From the NCBI RefSeq assembly GCF_018613315.1, contig NZ_JAGGQL010000003.1:326093-390092 (forward strand): DNA of 64,000 nt, written 5' to 3'. How positions within the stretch are numbered: position 1 is the first letter of the stretch; the number at the start of each line of letters is the position of its first letter. Shown here one piece after another: positions 17,460 to 26,000 of the stretch. The position numbers and the translations under genes are program-made. Under the pieces are notes generated by a model. The model worked only from the letters and a program-made list of their open reading frames with translations. It ran no database searches and had not been told where the DNA came from. The stretch is from Bacillus sp. ISL-37. Lineage in GTDB: Bacteria > Bacillota > Bacilli > Bacillales > Cytobacillaceae.

Positions 17460-18023
17460 GTGAAAGAAAAAATTACAGCACACAGCATAAAATTATTTGA
17501 GAAGAAAGGCTTCAGTGAGACATCCATCCAGGATATTGTTGACTCACTCGGGGTGACCAAAGGTTCGTTTTATTATTACTTTTCCAGCAAAGAAGAATTA
17601 CTGATGGATATACACCTGAGATATATTGACGAGTTATTAGGACGTCAAGAAGAAATTCTCTCAGAACAGTCAACAAGCAAGCAAAAATTGTTCGATATCG
17701 TATATATGCTGATTAGAAGCATTAAATCAAAGGGTGCCTCGGCAAAAATCTTTTTCAGGGAAATGCGTCACTTAAGTGATGACAGGCTTTCCCAGATTGT
17801 CGCAAAGCGAGATCAATTCAGGATGAACGTTGAAAGACTGATTCGTGAAGGAATCGATAGCGGCGAATTCCGGAAGGATTTGAATCCTGTTATTGTTACC
17901 TTTGGTATACTGGGTGCTGCCAACTGGAGCTACCAGTGGTTCAATCCTCAGGGGAAGATATCAGATCGGGAAGTGGCCGAGATTTTTGTCGAAATGATCC
18001 TAAAGGGAATCGAAGTCAATTGA
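17460..18023 (+). CDS. TetR-family regulator, likely repressor of the acyl-CoA catabolic regulon
   Basis: The protein has 187 residues and a GTG start after GCGAGGACAG. The N-terminal helix-turn-helix is typical: FSETSIQDIVDSLGVTKGSFYYYFSSKEEL. The C-terminal ligand domain ends in WSYQWFNPQGKISDREVAEIF, a pattern shared with FadR/KstR2-like regulators that sense acyl-CoAs. It sits between two transcription units that carry 16-bp palindromic operators. It is therefore the best candidate for the protein that binds them and lets go when an acyl-CoA appears. This pairing is inferred from position. Confidence 0.88.
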   Translation: MKEKITAHSIKLFEKKGFSETSIQDIVDSLGVTKGSFYYYFSSKEELLMDIHLRYIDELLGRQEEILSEQSTSKQKLFDIVYMLIRSIKSKGASAKIFFREMRHLSDDRLSQIVAKRDQFRMNVERLIREGIDSGEFRKDLNPVIVTFGILGAANWSYQWFNPQGKISDREVAEIFVEMILKGIEVN

Positions 18024-18038
18024 AGAATGAATGTAGGG

Positions 18039-18066
18039 AGGGGCTTGTGAGAGCCAAGCCTCTTTC
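18039..18066 (+). terminator. Rho-independent terminator of the tetR gene
   Basis: AGGGGCTTG/CAAGCCTCT with a seven-base loop and a T-rich tail. Confidence 0.75.
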
Positions 18067-18079
18067 TATACCATTTACA

Positions 18080-18095
18080 TACCAACCGGTTAGTA
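18080..18095. promoter_or_regulatory. TetR-family operator, site 2
   Basis: TACCAACCGGTTAGTA, differing from site 1 by one base. It lies about 50 bases before the thioesterase gene, the first of an eight-gene operon. Confidence 0.8.
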
Positions 18096-18145
18096 CGAAG
18101 GGTGGTTACTAAATTCTATACTGCAAAGAGTAAAGGAGCGATACT

Positions 18146-18547
18146 ATGCAGGAAATCCAGGTTCAGGCTCGATTCGGCGAGACAGACGCACTTGGACATA
18201 TTAACAATACTAGTTATTTTGTTTATCTGGAGGAGGCAAGGATTCGTTTTTTCGAGTCTATAGGCTACAGCATGGAATTGAATGACTGGAAATTCATTTT
18301 AGCTTCCACTAAATGTGATTTCGTTAGCCAGGGTTATTTTGATCAGTTATTAACGGTAAAAACTTATGTATCAAGAATTGGCTCAAAAAGCTTTCAGCTT
18401 GAGCATGATATTGTTTGCTCGCAAACGCAGCAGCTGATTGCAAAGGGAAATGCAATCATTGTGTATTATGATTTTACAAATCAAAAGAGTGAGTCTTTGC
18501 CAGAATTGCTTAAAGAAGGCCTGAAAAGCTATTCATTGCCCGCATAA
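18146..18547 (+). CDS. Hotdog-fold acyl-CoA thioesterase (4HBT/YbgC type)
   Basis: The protein has 133 residues. The 4HBT signature RFGETDALGHINNTSYFVYLEEAR includes the catalytic Asp and His-Asn of the 4-hydroxybenzoyl-CoA thioesterase-like family. It hydrolyses acyl-CoA to free acid and CoA, perhaps to reset CoA pools or release a product. The ATG follows AAAGGAGCG. It is the first gene of the run reaching to 25638, beneath operator site 2. Confidence 0.9.
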   Translation: MQEIQVQARFGETDALGHINNTSYFVYLEEARIRFFESIGYSMELNDWKFILASTKCDFVSQGYFDQLLTVKTYVSRIGSKSFQLEHDIVCSQTQQLIAKGNAIIVYYDFTNQKSESLPELLKEGLKSYSLPA

Positions 18548-18584
18548 ATTACTGAAGATTCCGTTTAATTAGGAGGTGCCAAAA

Positions 18585-19364
18585 TTGAGATTTGAAGAAT
18601 CAGTGGTTCTTATTACAGGAGCGGGGAGCGGAATCGGGAAAGCGACGGCGGCCCGGTTTGCCAGTGAAGGAGCAAAAGTGATACTGGTCGGACGGACGAA
18701 ATCCAAGCTTGAGAGCGCGGCTAAGGAAATTAATGAATACCATAAGGTTCCTAGAGTAGAAATCTTTCCAGCTGACGTAACAGATGAAGAAGATGTCAGG
18801 GAGTTAGCACAATACATGGAGGAGCAATTTGGCGAATTACATGTTCTTGTCAATAATGCAGGCGGTTCGGTCCACTCAAAGATCATGGACACCTCAGCAA
18901 GCGATTGGGACTTTGTACAAAATACGAACTTAAAAAGTGTTTTCCTTGTCTCGAAAACGCTTGGAAAGCTCATGGCAAATAGTGCAGAGAAGGAAGGAGA
19001 TCTGTCTCAAAACCGTTCGATTGTGAATGTAGCCAGCTTATCCGGACACCAGGCAGGTGCGCATATCCCCCATTATAGTGCTGCTAAAGCTGGTGTCATC
19101 AATTTCACAAAAGCAATGGCATTAGAATTGTCTCCTTACGGAATCAGGGTCAATTCAGTATCACCTGGTTTTGTGGAAACTCCCCTGACTGAGGAGGGGA
19201 TGAAGAATGAACAATTTGTTAAAGCAATCAGAAGAAATACAGCTCTAAGGCGAGCTGGCAATCCTGATGAAATCGCAAATGTAATTGCTTTTGTCGCTTC
19301 ACATGAGGCTTCCTACATGACGGGTTCTGACATTCTCGTTGATGGCGGCTGGTTGATTAAATAG
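18585..19364 (+). CDS. Short-chain dehydrogenase/reductase
   Basis: The protein has 259 residues from a TTG at 18585, placed six bases after AGGAGGTG; the in-frame GTG at 18576 overlaps that ribosome site and is rejected. The motifs are TGAGSGIG, NNAG and YSAAK (after VNVASLSG). The Arg in LVGRTKSK suggests NADP(H). The C-terminus (MTGSDILVDGGWLIK) is the standard SDR end. It probably handles a hydroxyacyl-CoA in the operon's beta-oxidation steps. Confidence 0.9.
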   Translation: MRFEESVVLITGAGSGIGKATAARFASEGAKVILVGRTKSKLESAAKEINEYHKVPRVEIFPADVTDEEDVRELAQYMEEQFGELHVLVNNAGGSVHSKIMDTSASDWDFVQNTNLKSVFLVSKTLGKLMANSAEKEGDLSQNRSIVNVASLSGHQAGAHIPHYSAAKAGVINFTKAMALELSPYGIRVNSVSPGFVETPLTEEGMKNEQFVKAIRRNTALRRAGNPDEIANVIAFVASHEASYMTGSDILVDGGWLIK

Positions 19365-19402
19365 TTTAGGATTCTATAAAAATCTGAGAAAGGGTGAAAC
19401 CT

Positions 19403-20194
19403 TTGACGAATGTTAAGACGAGTGACCATATGATCATCAATAAAAATGGGGCAGTGCTTTCCTTAACCTTAAACAGACCTGAAAGCTTAAATGCCTTCAG
19501 TCCAGAAATGATTCTTACACTGACGGAGGCATTGAAAGAGGCACAGAACGACCCCGAGGTAAAGGTAATCGTTTTATCAGGTGCCGGCCGATCGTTCAGT
19601 GCTGGCGGCGATGTAAAAACGATGGGCCAGGCAAACGCAGCAGGCGTCTATGACCATATCGGCAAGCTGAATGAGTGTATTCTTGCCCTGAAAGCTACAG
19701 AGAAGCCAATCATTGCAGCAGTTCATGGTTTTGCTGCTGGTGCAGGTTTTAACCTAGCCCTTGCTTGTGACTTAATTATCGCAGCTGATGACAGTAATTT
19801 TGCACTAAGCTTTTCGCAGGTAGGCCTTGTATCTGATGGCGGGGGCTCTTATTTTGTCCCAAGACTTGTAGGTCCACATCTGGCAAAACAATTTTTGTTC
19901 ACTGCAGAACCCATACCAGCGGAGCGTTTATACCAGCTGGGGGTCATCAATTATCTTGTACCTGTGGAAAAGTTACAGGAAGAAACTCTGAAGCTTGCCG
20001 GTCAGCTGGCAAATGGGCCGACCAGAACATATGGGATGATCAAGAAGCTAGTCGACCATTCAATGACAGCAACACTGGAAGAGATTCTTGAGCAGGAACG
20101 AATCACACAGACGATGATGGTATCCACTGAAGATCATCAAGAAGGTATTGCAGCCTTCAAAGAAAAAAGAAAACCAAACTTTACAGGCAACTAA
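19403..20194 (+). CDS. Enoyl-CoA hydratase/isomerase (crotonase family)
   Basis: The protein has 263 residues. The TTG at 19403 fits the GAAAGGGTG ribosome site better than the GTG at 19394. The crotonase oxyanion-hole strand RSFSAGGDVKTMG and the second signature AAVHGFAAGAGFNLALACDL are present. The usual second catalytic Glu (E-x-G near SQVGLVSDGG) appears as a VSDGG variant, like PaaG/isomerase-type members. It acts on an enoyl-CoA by adding water or shifting the double bond. It sits within the operon under operator site 2. Confidence 0.9.
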   Translation: MTNVKTSDHMIINKNGAVLSLTLNRPESLNAFSPEMILTLTEALKEAQNDPEVKVIVLSGAGRSFSAGGDVKTMGQANAAGVYDHIGKLNECILALKATEKPIIAAVHGFAAGAGFNLALACDLIIAADDSNFALSFSQVGLVSDGGGSYFVPRLVGPHLAKQFLFTAEPIPAERLYQLGVINYLVPVEKLQEETLKLAGQLANGPTRTYGMIKKLVDHSMTATLEEILEQERITQTMMVSTEDHQEGIAAFKEKRKPNFTGN

Positions 20195-20206
20195 GGAGGC
20201 AAAAAC

Positions 20207-21181
20207 ATGAAAGCAATTCAACTGAAAGAATATGGCGGGCCGGAGGTTCTCCTATTAGTAGAGCTGGAACGCCCAGTACCTAAAGGTCATCAAGTTTTAA
20301 TTGAAATCCAGGCGATCGGTGTCAATTATGCTGACACAGCAAGAAGAGAAGGACAGTATGTGGTTCCAACTAAACTGCCTTTTATTCCTGGAGCGGAGAT
20401 TGCGGGAGTAGTTGTAGAAACAGGAGAATCCGTAACAAATGTCAAGAAAGGTGACCGCATTGTTACCTTGATCGAATCAGGAGGTTACGCTGAGTTTGCC
20501 CTGGCTGACAGCCGCGGTCTGATTCCGTTGCAGGACCAGATGGAATTTGAGCAGGCAGTTGCACTCCCGCTTCAAGGTTTGAGCGCTTACCACATCCTGA
20601 AAACGATGGGGCGCCTTGAAAAAGGTGAAACAGTGCTAGTCCATGCAGCAGCTGGAGGTGTAGGCACTCTGGCTGTCCAACTAGCCAAGCTATCAGGTGC
20701 TGGCAAAGTAATAGCGACTGCTAGCACAGAGGATAAACTCACATTGGCCTCTGATATGGGAGCGGATGTACTTGTCAATTATACTGAACAAGGATGGGAG
20801 GAAAAGGTTCTTGAAGCGACCGGCGGTAAAGGGGTCGATGTCGCGCTGGAAATGGCAGGAGGCGAGGTTTTCAATAGAACATTGAAATGCCTTGCCACTT
20901 TTGGACGGCTGGTTATCTATGGGGTTGCAAGCGGGGAGCAGAGCCGCTTTTATCCATCATCCTTGATGGCCAGGAACCAGTCTGTCATCGGGTTTTTCCT
21001 GCCGCAGATCATGAGGAAGCCAGAGCTGATTCAATCAAGTATGGCTGAAATGCTTGGTTATTTATCAAAGGGTCAATTGAAACTGACAATCGGCGGCGTT
21101 TACCCGCTCGACCAGGCAGCAGAAGTCCATCGACTTTTACAATCACGGCAGACAAAGGGAAAGCTGATTCTTAAACCATAA
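20207..21181 (+). CDS. Zinc-less MDR oxidoreductase (quinone oxidoreductase / enoyl reductase type)
   Basis: The protein has 324 residues. A GroES-like N-terminal domain (ALADSRGLIPLQD region) is followed by a Rossmann fold with VHAAAGGVGTLAVQLAK. The Cys/His ligands of zinc alcohol dehydrogenases are absent, so it belongs to the NADPH:quinone reductase branch, which reduces activated double bonds of enones or enoyl esters. The ribosome site AAGGAGG lies 12 bases after the previous stop. It could supply a reductive step for an unsaturated substrate; the substrate is unknown. Confidence 0.88.
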   Translation: MKAIQLKEYGGPEVLLLVELERPVPKGHQVLIEIQAIGVNYADTARREGQYVVPTKLPFIPGAEIAGVVVETGESVTNVKKGDRIVTLIESGGYAEFALADSRGLIPLQDQMEFEQAVALPLQGLSAYHILKTMGRLEKGETVLVHAAAGGVGTLAVQLAKLSGAGKVIATASTEDKLTLASDMGADVLVNYTEQGWEEKVLEATGGKGVDVALEMAGGEVFNRTLKCLATFGRLVIYGVASGEQSRFYPSSLMARNQSVIGFFLPQIMRKPELIQSSMAEMLGYLSKGQLKLTIGGVYPLDQAAEVHRLLQSRQTKGKLILKP

Positions 21182-21195
21182 AAGGGGTGTGCTGT

Positions 21196-22194
21196 ATGAC
21201 AACAATCAATACGGTAACTGGTCCAATTAAAGCGGAGCAATTGGGAAAGACGCTGATTCATGAGCACTTTATCTTTGGCTATCCTGGTTTCCAGGGGGAT
21301 GTTACTTTGGGTGCTTTTAATGAAGAAGCAGCTCTGGAAGAGGCCATCAACATTGCCAGGTACATGCAGAGCTTTGGTGTGAAGACAGTCGTGGATCCGA
21401 CACCTAATGAATGTGGAAGGAACCCTGAGTTTTTAAAGAAAATCTCGGAAGCTACTAGCCTCCAGATTATTTGTGCTACGGGCTATTATTACGAAGGTGA
21501 AGGAGCAACTCCTTACTTTAAGTTCAGGCAGGCACTGGGCACAGCGGAAGACGAAATCTATATAATGTTCAAGAAAGAGCTGACCGAAGGGATCGCAGGT
21601 TCCGGAATAAAGCCAGGAGTGATTAAGCTCGCTTCAAGCAAGGATGAAATCACAGAGTATGAAAAAATGTTCTTCCGTGCAGGCGCACGCGTGCAGCAGG
21701 AAACAGGCGCAGTCATCCTCACGCACACTCAGGAAGGAACAATGGGCCCAGAGCAGGTACGGTTACTGATTGAGAATGGAGCAGATCCTGGAAAAATCAT
21801 TATCGGCCATATGTGCGGGAATACCGATCCTGAATATCATAAACAGGTAATGGACCAGGGAGTCAGGATCGGCTTGGACCGTTTCGGCATCCAGGGAATG
21901 GTTGGAGCTCCTTTCGACCAGGAACGGGTACAGACTTTATTGGCTTTACTTAATGAAGGGTACGAAGATCAAATTTTACTGGCACATGATACCGTAAATA
22001 TCTGGCTGGGACGCCCACCTGTCATGCCGGAACAGGCTGCGAAGATCATGGAGAACTGGCAGCCAGGGCATATATTCAACAATATCCTTCCACAGCTCAG
22101 AGAAAGTGGAGTAACTGAATCGCAAATTGATAAGATGCTTGGCGGAAATGCAGTGGGTCTCTTCACAGGGGCTCCGGCAAAGGTAGTTTCCTAG
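21196..22194 (+). CDS. Phosphotriesterase-like lactonase (PLL family)
   Basis: The protein has 332 residues from the ATG at 21196 (AAAGGGGTG upstream). All binuclear-metal ligands of the amidohydrolase/phosphotriesterase fold are visible: H22 and H24 (LIHEHF), bridging K144 (VIKLASS), H177 (LTHTQEG), H205 (IGHMCGN) and D265 (LAHDTVN). From memory, the sequence closely resembles the thermostable lactonase GKL of Geobacillus kaustophilus, which hydrolyses gamma-, delta- and acyl-homoserine lactones with weak phosphotriesterase activity. It would open a lactone to a hydroxy acid for the CoA ligases in the same operon. Quorum-quenching is an alternative role. Confidence 0.88.
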   Translation: MTTINTVTGPIKAEQLGKTLIHEHFIFGYPGFQGDVTLGAFNEEAALEEAINIARYMQSFGVKTVVDPTPNECGRNPEFLKKISEATSLQIICATGYYYEGEGATPYFKFRQALGTAEDEIYIMFKKELTEGIAGSGIKPGVIKLASSKDEITEYEKMFFRAGARVQQETGAVILTHTQEGTMGPEQVRLLIENGADPGKIIIGHMCGNTDPEYHKQVMDQGVRIGLDRFGIQGMVGAPFDQERVQTLLALLNEGYEDQILLAHDTVNIWLGRPPVMPEQAAKIMENWQPGHIFNNILPQLRESGVTESQIDKMLGGNAVGLFTGAPAKVVS

Positions 22195-22245
22195 AAACAG
22201 TTCTCAGAGCTGATTCAAGATTCTAATAGAAAGGGGCGATGACGT

Positions 22246-23190
22246 ATCCAAAAGATTATACCGCTGACTCTGGATTCGCCTTTTTCTGAAGGAATCGTTG
22301 TCGTTTATGCCGTTCTTGGTGAAACAGCAACACTTATAGATACAGGCAATCCAGGCGAGAAATCCTTTTACCAGCTTAAGTCATTGTTAAAAGATCATAA
22401 ACTCAGCTTTAAGGATTTTGACCATATCATTGTGACCCATATGCATACGGACCATTGTGGAGGAGTCCGCCTGATCCAACAAGAAGCACCCCTTCCAGTA
22501 TATGTACATGAGCTTGCCAGGCCAGCGATTACAGGAGGAGAAGCAGAGTTTAATAGAATCAATCAATTTTTTAATGATTTTATCAGGCAATGTGGTGCTG
22601 ACGCTTCCGTTCATCAGCATGCACGCAAATACAAAGAAGAAATCTGGCGTGACGTCCATTATGTCAGCGAAGGTGATGAAGTATACATAGGTGGAAGGCC
22701 CTATAGTGTGTTGCATGTTCCGGGCCACAGCCAGACAGATATCCTTCTGATCGATGAAATACAAGGCATTACATTTGTCGGGGACCATATTATTCCCGAG
22801 CTGGCCGTCAACGCTTTTATAGAGCCTCCTATACAAGGAACGAACCATCGCCCGGCTCCCTTGATCCAATACAGAGAATCCCTGATCCGCTCAAGAGGCA
22901 GACAGCTTGGAAAATGTTTTTCTGGACATGGAAAACCCTTCACACAGCACATTGAACTCATTGATAAAAGATTAGCTCAGCAGGATGCACGCTGCCAGCA
23001 AATACGGCAGGTTTTAAAAGAACGTGATAAAAATGTTTACGAGATTTGTCAGGAGGTCTACCCGCACTTGAAGGGCGGAATCGTTTTCCTTGGGCTCTCA
23101 CAAATACAGGGCCATCTTGATTTGATGGAGACCCGAAATGAGGTGATGAAAGAGGAACGGAACTCAATCACATATTACAAGCTGATCTGA
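22246..23190 (+). CDS. Metallo-beta-lactamase-fold hydrolase without a canonical start codon
   Basis: The protein has about 314 residues. The metal motif THMHTDHCGG (HxHxDH), HVPGHS and GDHII are intact, and an N-terminal strand region (VVYAVLGETATLIDTGNPG) precedes them, so the frame is coding well before the first possible TTG at 22384. In this frame a stop at 22240-22242 is followed by no ATG, GTG or TTG until 22384. A well-placed ATG at 22239 (after GAAAGGGG) is in another frame and hits a stop after 16 codons. A one-base insertion near 22244 or a rare ATC/ATT start would explain this. The start given (ATC, 22246) is provisional. Such hydrolases cleave thioesters, lactones or glutathione conjugates. 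Confidence 0.7.
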   Translation: MQKIIPLTLDSPFSEGIVVVYAVLGETATLIDTGNPGEKSFYQLKSLLKDHKLSFKDFDHIIVTHMHTDHCGGVRLIQQEAPLPVYVHELARPAITGGEAEFNRINQFFNDFIRQCGADASVHQHARKYKEEIWRDVHYVSEGDEVYIGGRPYSVLHVPGHSQTDILLIDEIQGITFVGDHIIPELAVNAFIEPPIQGTNHRPAPLIQYRESLIRSRGRQLGKCFSGHGKPFTQHIELIDKRLAQQDARCQQIRQVLKERDKNVYEICQEVYPHLKGGIVFLGLSQIQGHLDLMETRNEVMKEERNSITYYKLI

Positions 23191-23232
23191 TAGTTGCCCA
23201 AGCTTCTTAAACTTTTAACAGGAGAGGATTAC

Positions 23233-24750
23233 ATGAAGCTGAAAGAGCTGCTTGAAAATAATATCAGTAAATACGGTGAATACCCATTTATCTATTATAA
23301 CGGTCAGCAGTATACAAATATAGAAACCAGGAATTATGCTGACCAGATAGCGAATGGTCTCCATAAGCTTGGAGTCGGAAAAGGCGACAGGGTTGTCGTT
23401 TGTATGCCAAATAATCCTGAAGTGATTTTCTCCTATCAAGGGATTACCAGGAGCGGTGCAGTCATTGTACCCATCATGTTCACCCTGCATCCGAAAGAAA
23501 TTCAGTACATCATCAGAAATTGCGAAGCCAAAGTTGTCATTTCCTCTTCCTATACAGCAGAAAATATGAAAAAAGCGATTGAAGGCCTGGAAGTCAAACC
23601 AGTGCTGGTCGTTACAGATCTTCCTGGCAGTGAAGACGTATTCAACCTTTATGATCTTATGTCTACGGAGTCAGCTGTCACCGAGGATGGTTCTGATGAA
23701 AACGAAACCGCCGTGATTTTATACACCTCAGGAACGACTGGAAATCCGAAAGGCGTTCTATTGACCCACAAAAACCTCTACACCAATGCTGCTAACTCCG
23801 CGGCCCATAATGAAACCGAAAGAGGCGTAACAATTGGCGTCCTTCCGCTAGCGCATGTATACGGGCTTACGATATCTAATACATGCTATATAACGGGTAG
23901 TTCAGTTGTTGTTTTCGCCCGGTTTGATCCAGAAGAAATTTTCAAAGCCATCGAGACATACCAGGTCAAAGCTTTCTCAGCAGTGCCTGCGATGATCCAC
24001 GCAATGGTTGGCAGCCCACATGCTGACCGTTATGATACGTCCTCGCTAGAGTGGATTGGCTCAGGATCGGCACCATTGCCCATTGCGTTACTCAATGGTT
24101 TCCGGCATAAGTTCGGTGCGAAAGTTTTTGAGGGTTATGGTTTATCAGAGGCAGCCCCTATCGTTACCGCTCACAATAAGAAAATCGAAATAAAACCAGG
24201 TTCAGTCGGAATCCCGCTTCCAGGGGTCAACATAAAAATTGTTGATGACCGGGGATGTGAAGTCCCAGCTGGAGAGGTTGGCGAATTGATTGTCTCAGGT
24301 GACAATGTTACCCCGGGATACTACCAGAACAGAGAAGAAACAAACAAGGTAATCAAGGAAGGCTGGCTGTTTACCGGTGATATGGCCAGAGTTGACAACG
24401 AAGGTTATCTCTATATTGTCGACAGGAAAAAGGATTTGGTCATCAGAGGTGGTTTTAATGTGTATCCCCGTGACATTGAAGAGCTGCTGAACTCTCATGA
24501 GGCTGTCTCAGAAGCGGCTGTTGTTGGAGTACCTGATGAGGCTATGGGTGAAGAAATCGTTGCATGCGTCGTGAAAAAAACGGGAGCCACTGCGACTGCA
24601 GAGGATCTAATTCATTACTGCCAGGACAATCTTGCCAAAAACAAAACACCGAAGCGCATTGTTTTTATGGAATCTTTGCCCCGGAACGGAGTTGGCAAGA
24701 TCCTGAAAACTCGTTTAAGAGAAACAGCTGCAAATATCATTACAAAATAA
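23233..24750 (+). CDS. Acyl-CoA ligase (AMP-forming)
   Basis: The protein has 505 residues from the ATG at 23233 behind AACAGGAGAGG. The motifs are LYTSGTTGNPKGVLLTHKN, EGYGLSEAAP, FTGDMARVDNEGYLYIVDRKKD and the catalytic Lys in RNGVGKILK. It activates a carboxylic acid with ATP and CoA. It lies between the metallo-hydrolase and the R2lox gene, spaced 25 bases from the latter, in the operon under site 2. Confidence 0.93.
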   Translation: MKLKELLENNISKYGEYPFIYYNGQQYTNIETRNYADQIANGLHKLGVGKGDRVVVCMPNNPEVIFSYQGITRSGAVIVPIMFTLHPKEIQYIIRNCEAKVVISSSYTAENMKKAIEGLEVKPVLVVTDLPGSEDVFNLYDLMSTESAVTEDGSDENETAVILYTSGTTGNPKGVLLTHKNLYTNAANSAAHNETERGVTIGVLPLAHVYGLTISNTCYITGSSVVVFARFDPEEIFKAIETYQVKAFSAVPAMIHAMVGSPHADRYDTSSLEWIGSGSAPLPIALLNGFRHKFGAKVFEGYGLSEAAPIVTAHNKKIEIKPGSVGIPLPGVNIKIVDDRGCEVPAGEVGELIVSGDNVTPGYYQNREETNKVIKEGWLFTGDMARVDNEGYLYIVDRKKDLVIRGGFNVYPRDIEELLNSHEAVSEAAVVGVPDEAMGEEIVACVVKKTGATATAEDLIHYCQDNLAKNKTPKRIVFMESLPRNGVGKILKTRLRETAANIITK

Positions 24751-24774
24751 GCCATTTACCAAGGAGGAGCGCAA

Positions 24775-25638
24775 GTGGAACAAAGAACAATTTTAACAAC
24801 CAGCAAGCGAGGACTGCAGATAGATTCATTCCCGTTCCGTCTCTATCAAAAAGCGAAGAAGTTCGGCATCTGGAACCCAGCTGATATTGATTTTACCCAG
24901 GACCAAAAAGACTGGAAGCAACTGAATGCTGAACAACAGAATGATATTTTGCGTTTAGTTTCGCAGTTCCAGGCCGGGGAGGAGGCCGTTACCCTTGATT
25001 TGCTGCCACTGATCATGGCCATCGCAAAAGAAGGCAGGCTCGAGGAGGAGATGTTTTTAACCACCTTCTTGTTCGAAGAGGCCAAGCATACAGAGTTCTT
25101 CCGTCTTGCCTTGAATGCACTTGGTGAAACAGGTGATCTATCAGGACACCATACAACTACCTATAAAACGATTTTTTATGAAATCCTGCCAACTACGATG
25201 GACCGTCTGATGACAGACCAATCACCTGAAGCGATCGCCGAAGCAGCAACTGTCTACAATATGTTCGTCGAGGGTGTCCTTGCTGAAACGGGCTATTACT
25301 CATTCTATCAAAATCTCGAAACACTCGGTTTAATGCCAGGACTCCTCAAGGGAATCGGCAATTTGAAAAGAGACGAATCCAGGCATATCGGCTATGGAAC
25401 CTTCCTGCTGCAAAGACTGATCTGTGAGCACCCTCATTTGTACGAGTTTGTTGAAGGGAAAATGCAGGAACTAACTCCGCTTGCCATCCGCCTGAACCAG
25501 GAGGGCTTCAAGGGTAAGGATGTAAGTACCTTCGGCAACCAGATTGAAGATACGATGAATTTTACCATGAAACAGCTTGCTGTCCGGATGGACATCCTGT
25601 CCCGTGCAAGGGGCAAGCGGATTGAAGAGATTTATTGA
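24775..25638 (+). CDS. R2-like ligand-binding oxidase (R2lox)
   Basis: The protein has 287 residues. It is annotated in many genomes as a ribonucleotide reductase beta chain, but it lacks the radical-transfer C-terminus. The metal ligands fit the Mn/Fe R2lox family: E69, E102, H105 (FEEAKH), E166, E201 and H204 (RDESRH). The residues that form the self-made ether cross-link in this family, V72 and Y161 (TVYNMFVEGV), are both present. Such proteins hold a long-chain fatty acid as ligand and activate O2; the natural reaction is unknown. The GTG start follows AAGGAGGAGC. It is the last gene of the lactonase/ligase operon and would be a candidate C-H oxidase for a lipid-like substrate. Confidence 0.88.
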   Translation: MEQRTILTTSKRGLQIDSFPFRLYQKAKKFGIWNPADIDFTQDQKDWKQLNAEQQNDILRLVSQFQAGEEAVTLDLLPLIMAIAKEGRLEEEMFLTTFLFEEAKHTEFFRLALNALGETGDLSGHHTTTYKTIFYEILPTTMDRLMTDQSPEAIAEAATVYNMFVEGVLAETGYYSFYQNLETLGLMPGLLKGIGNLKRDESRHIGYGTFLLQRLICEHPHLYEFVEGKMQELTPLAIRLNQEGFKGKDVSTFGNQIEDTMNFTMKQLAVRMDILSRARGKRIEEIY

Positions 25639-25696
25639 GTCACAGAAACAGAGATGGGAGTTCTATAAGGATAACCCAAGGAGGTAACTATCGAGT

Positions 25697-25843
25697 TGAT
25701 CGAAATAAATCCAGAAGTGGTCGATATATTCGCTAATGTGGTCGATAAATCCTGAAATGTGGTCGATATATTCGCTAATGTGGTCGATAAATCCCGAAAT
25801 GTGGTCGATAAATCTGTAAAACTGTTCAATAAAATTCAAATCT
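25697..25843. repeat. Tandem array of seven 21-bp units
   Basis: Units start every 21 bases from 25697 to 25823, most with the core TGGTCGATA. Two alternating subtypes exist (ATTCGCTAATG and AATCCTGAAATG endings); the first and last units are degenerate. Because 21 is a multiple of three, the array stays open in several frames and produces false ORFs on both strands. The gap from 25639 to 26000 holds nothing else recognised, apart from an orphan AAGGAGG at 25678. Confidence 0.92.
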
Positions 25844-26000
25844 GGCTGATCAGCGTTGTTACGTGAACCCGAAATCTTAATTTTTGCTGATAATCGCTAA
25901 AGAATGATAGTAAAAAAGAATTTATTTTTACCTGGTTACTGTATTCGTTGATATTTCGGAATCAAAATTTAAAAAGCGATAAGGAGGAAGCAAAATCACA

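Noticed and set aside
24775..25638. Ribonucleotide reductase beta subunit
   Set aside because: The protein lacks the radical-transfer C-terminus, keeps the R2lox Val/Tyr pair, and no nrdE-type partner is nearby.
25632..25829. Minus-strand ORF with repeating DLSTT residues
   Set aside because: It is produced by the 21-bp tandem array; no ribosome site and no other coding support.
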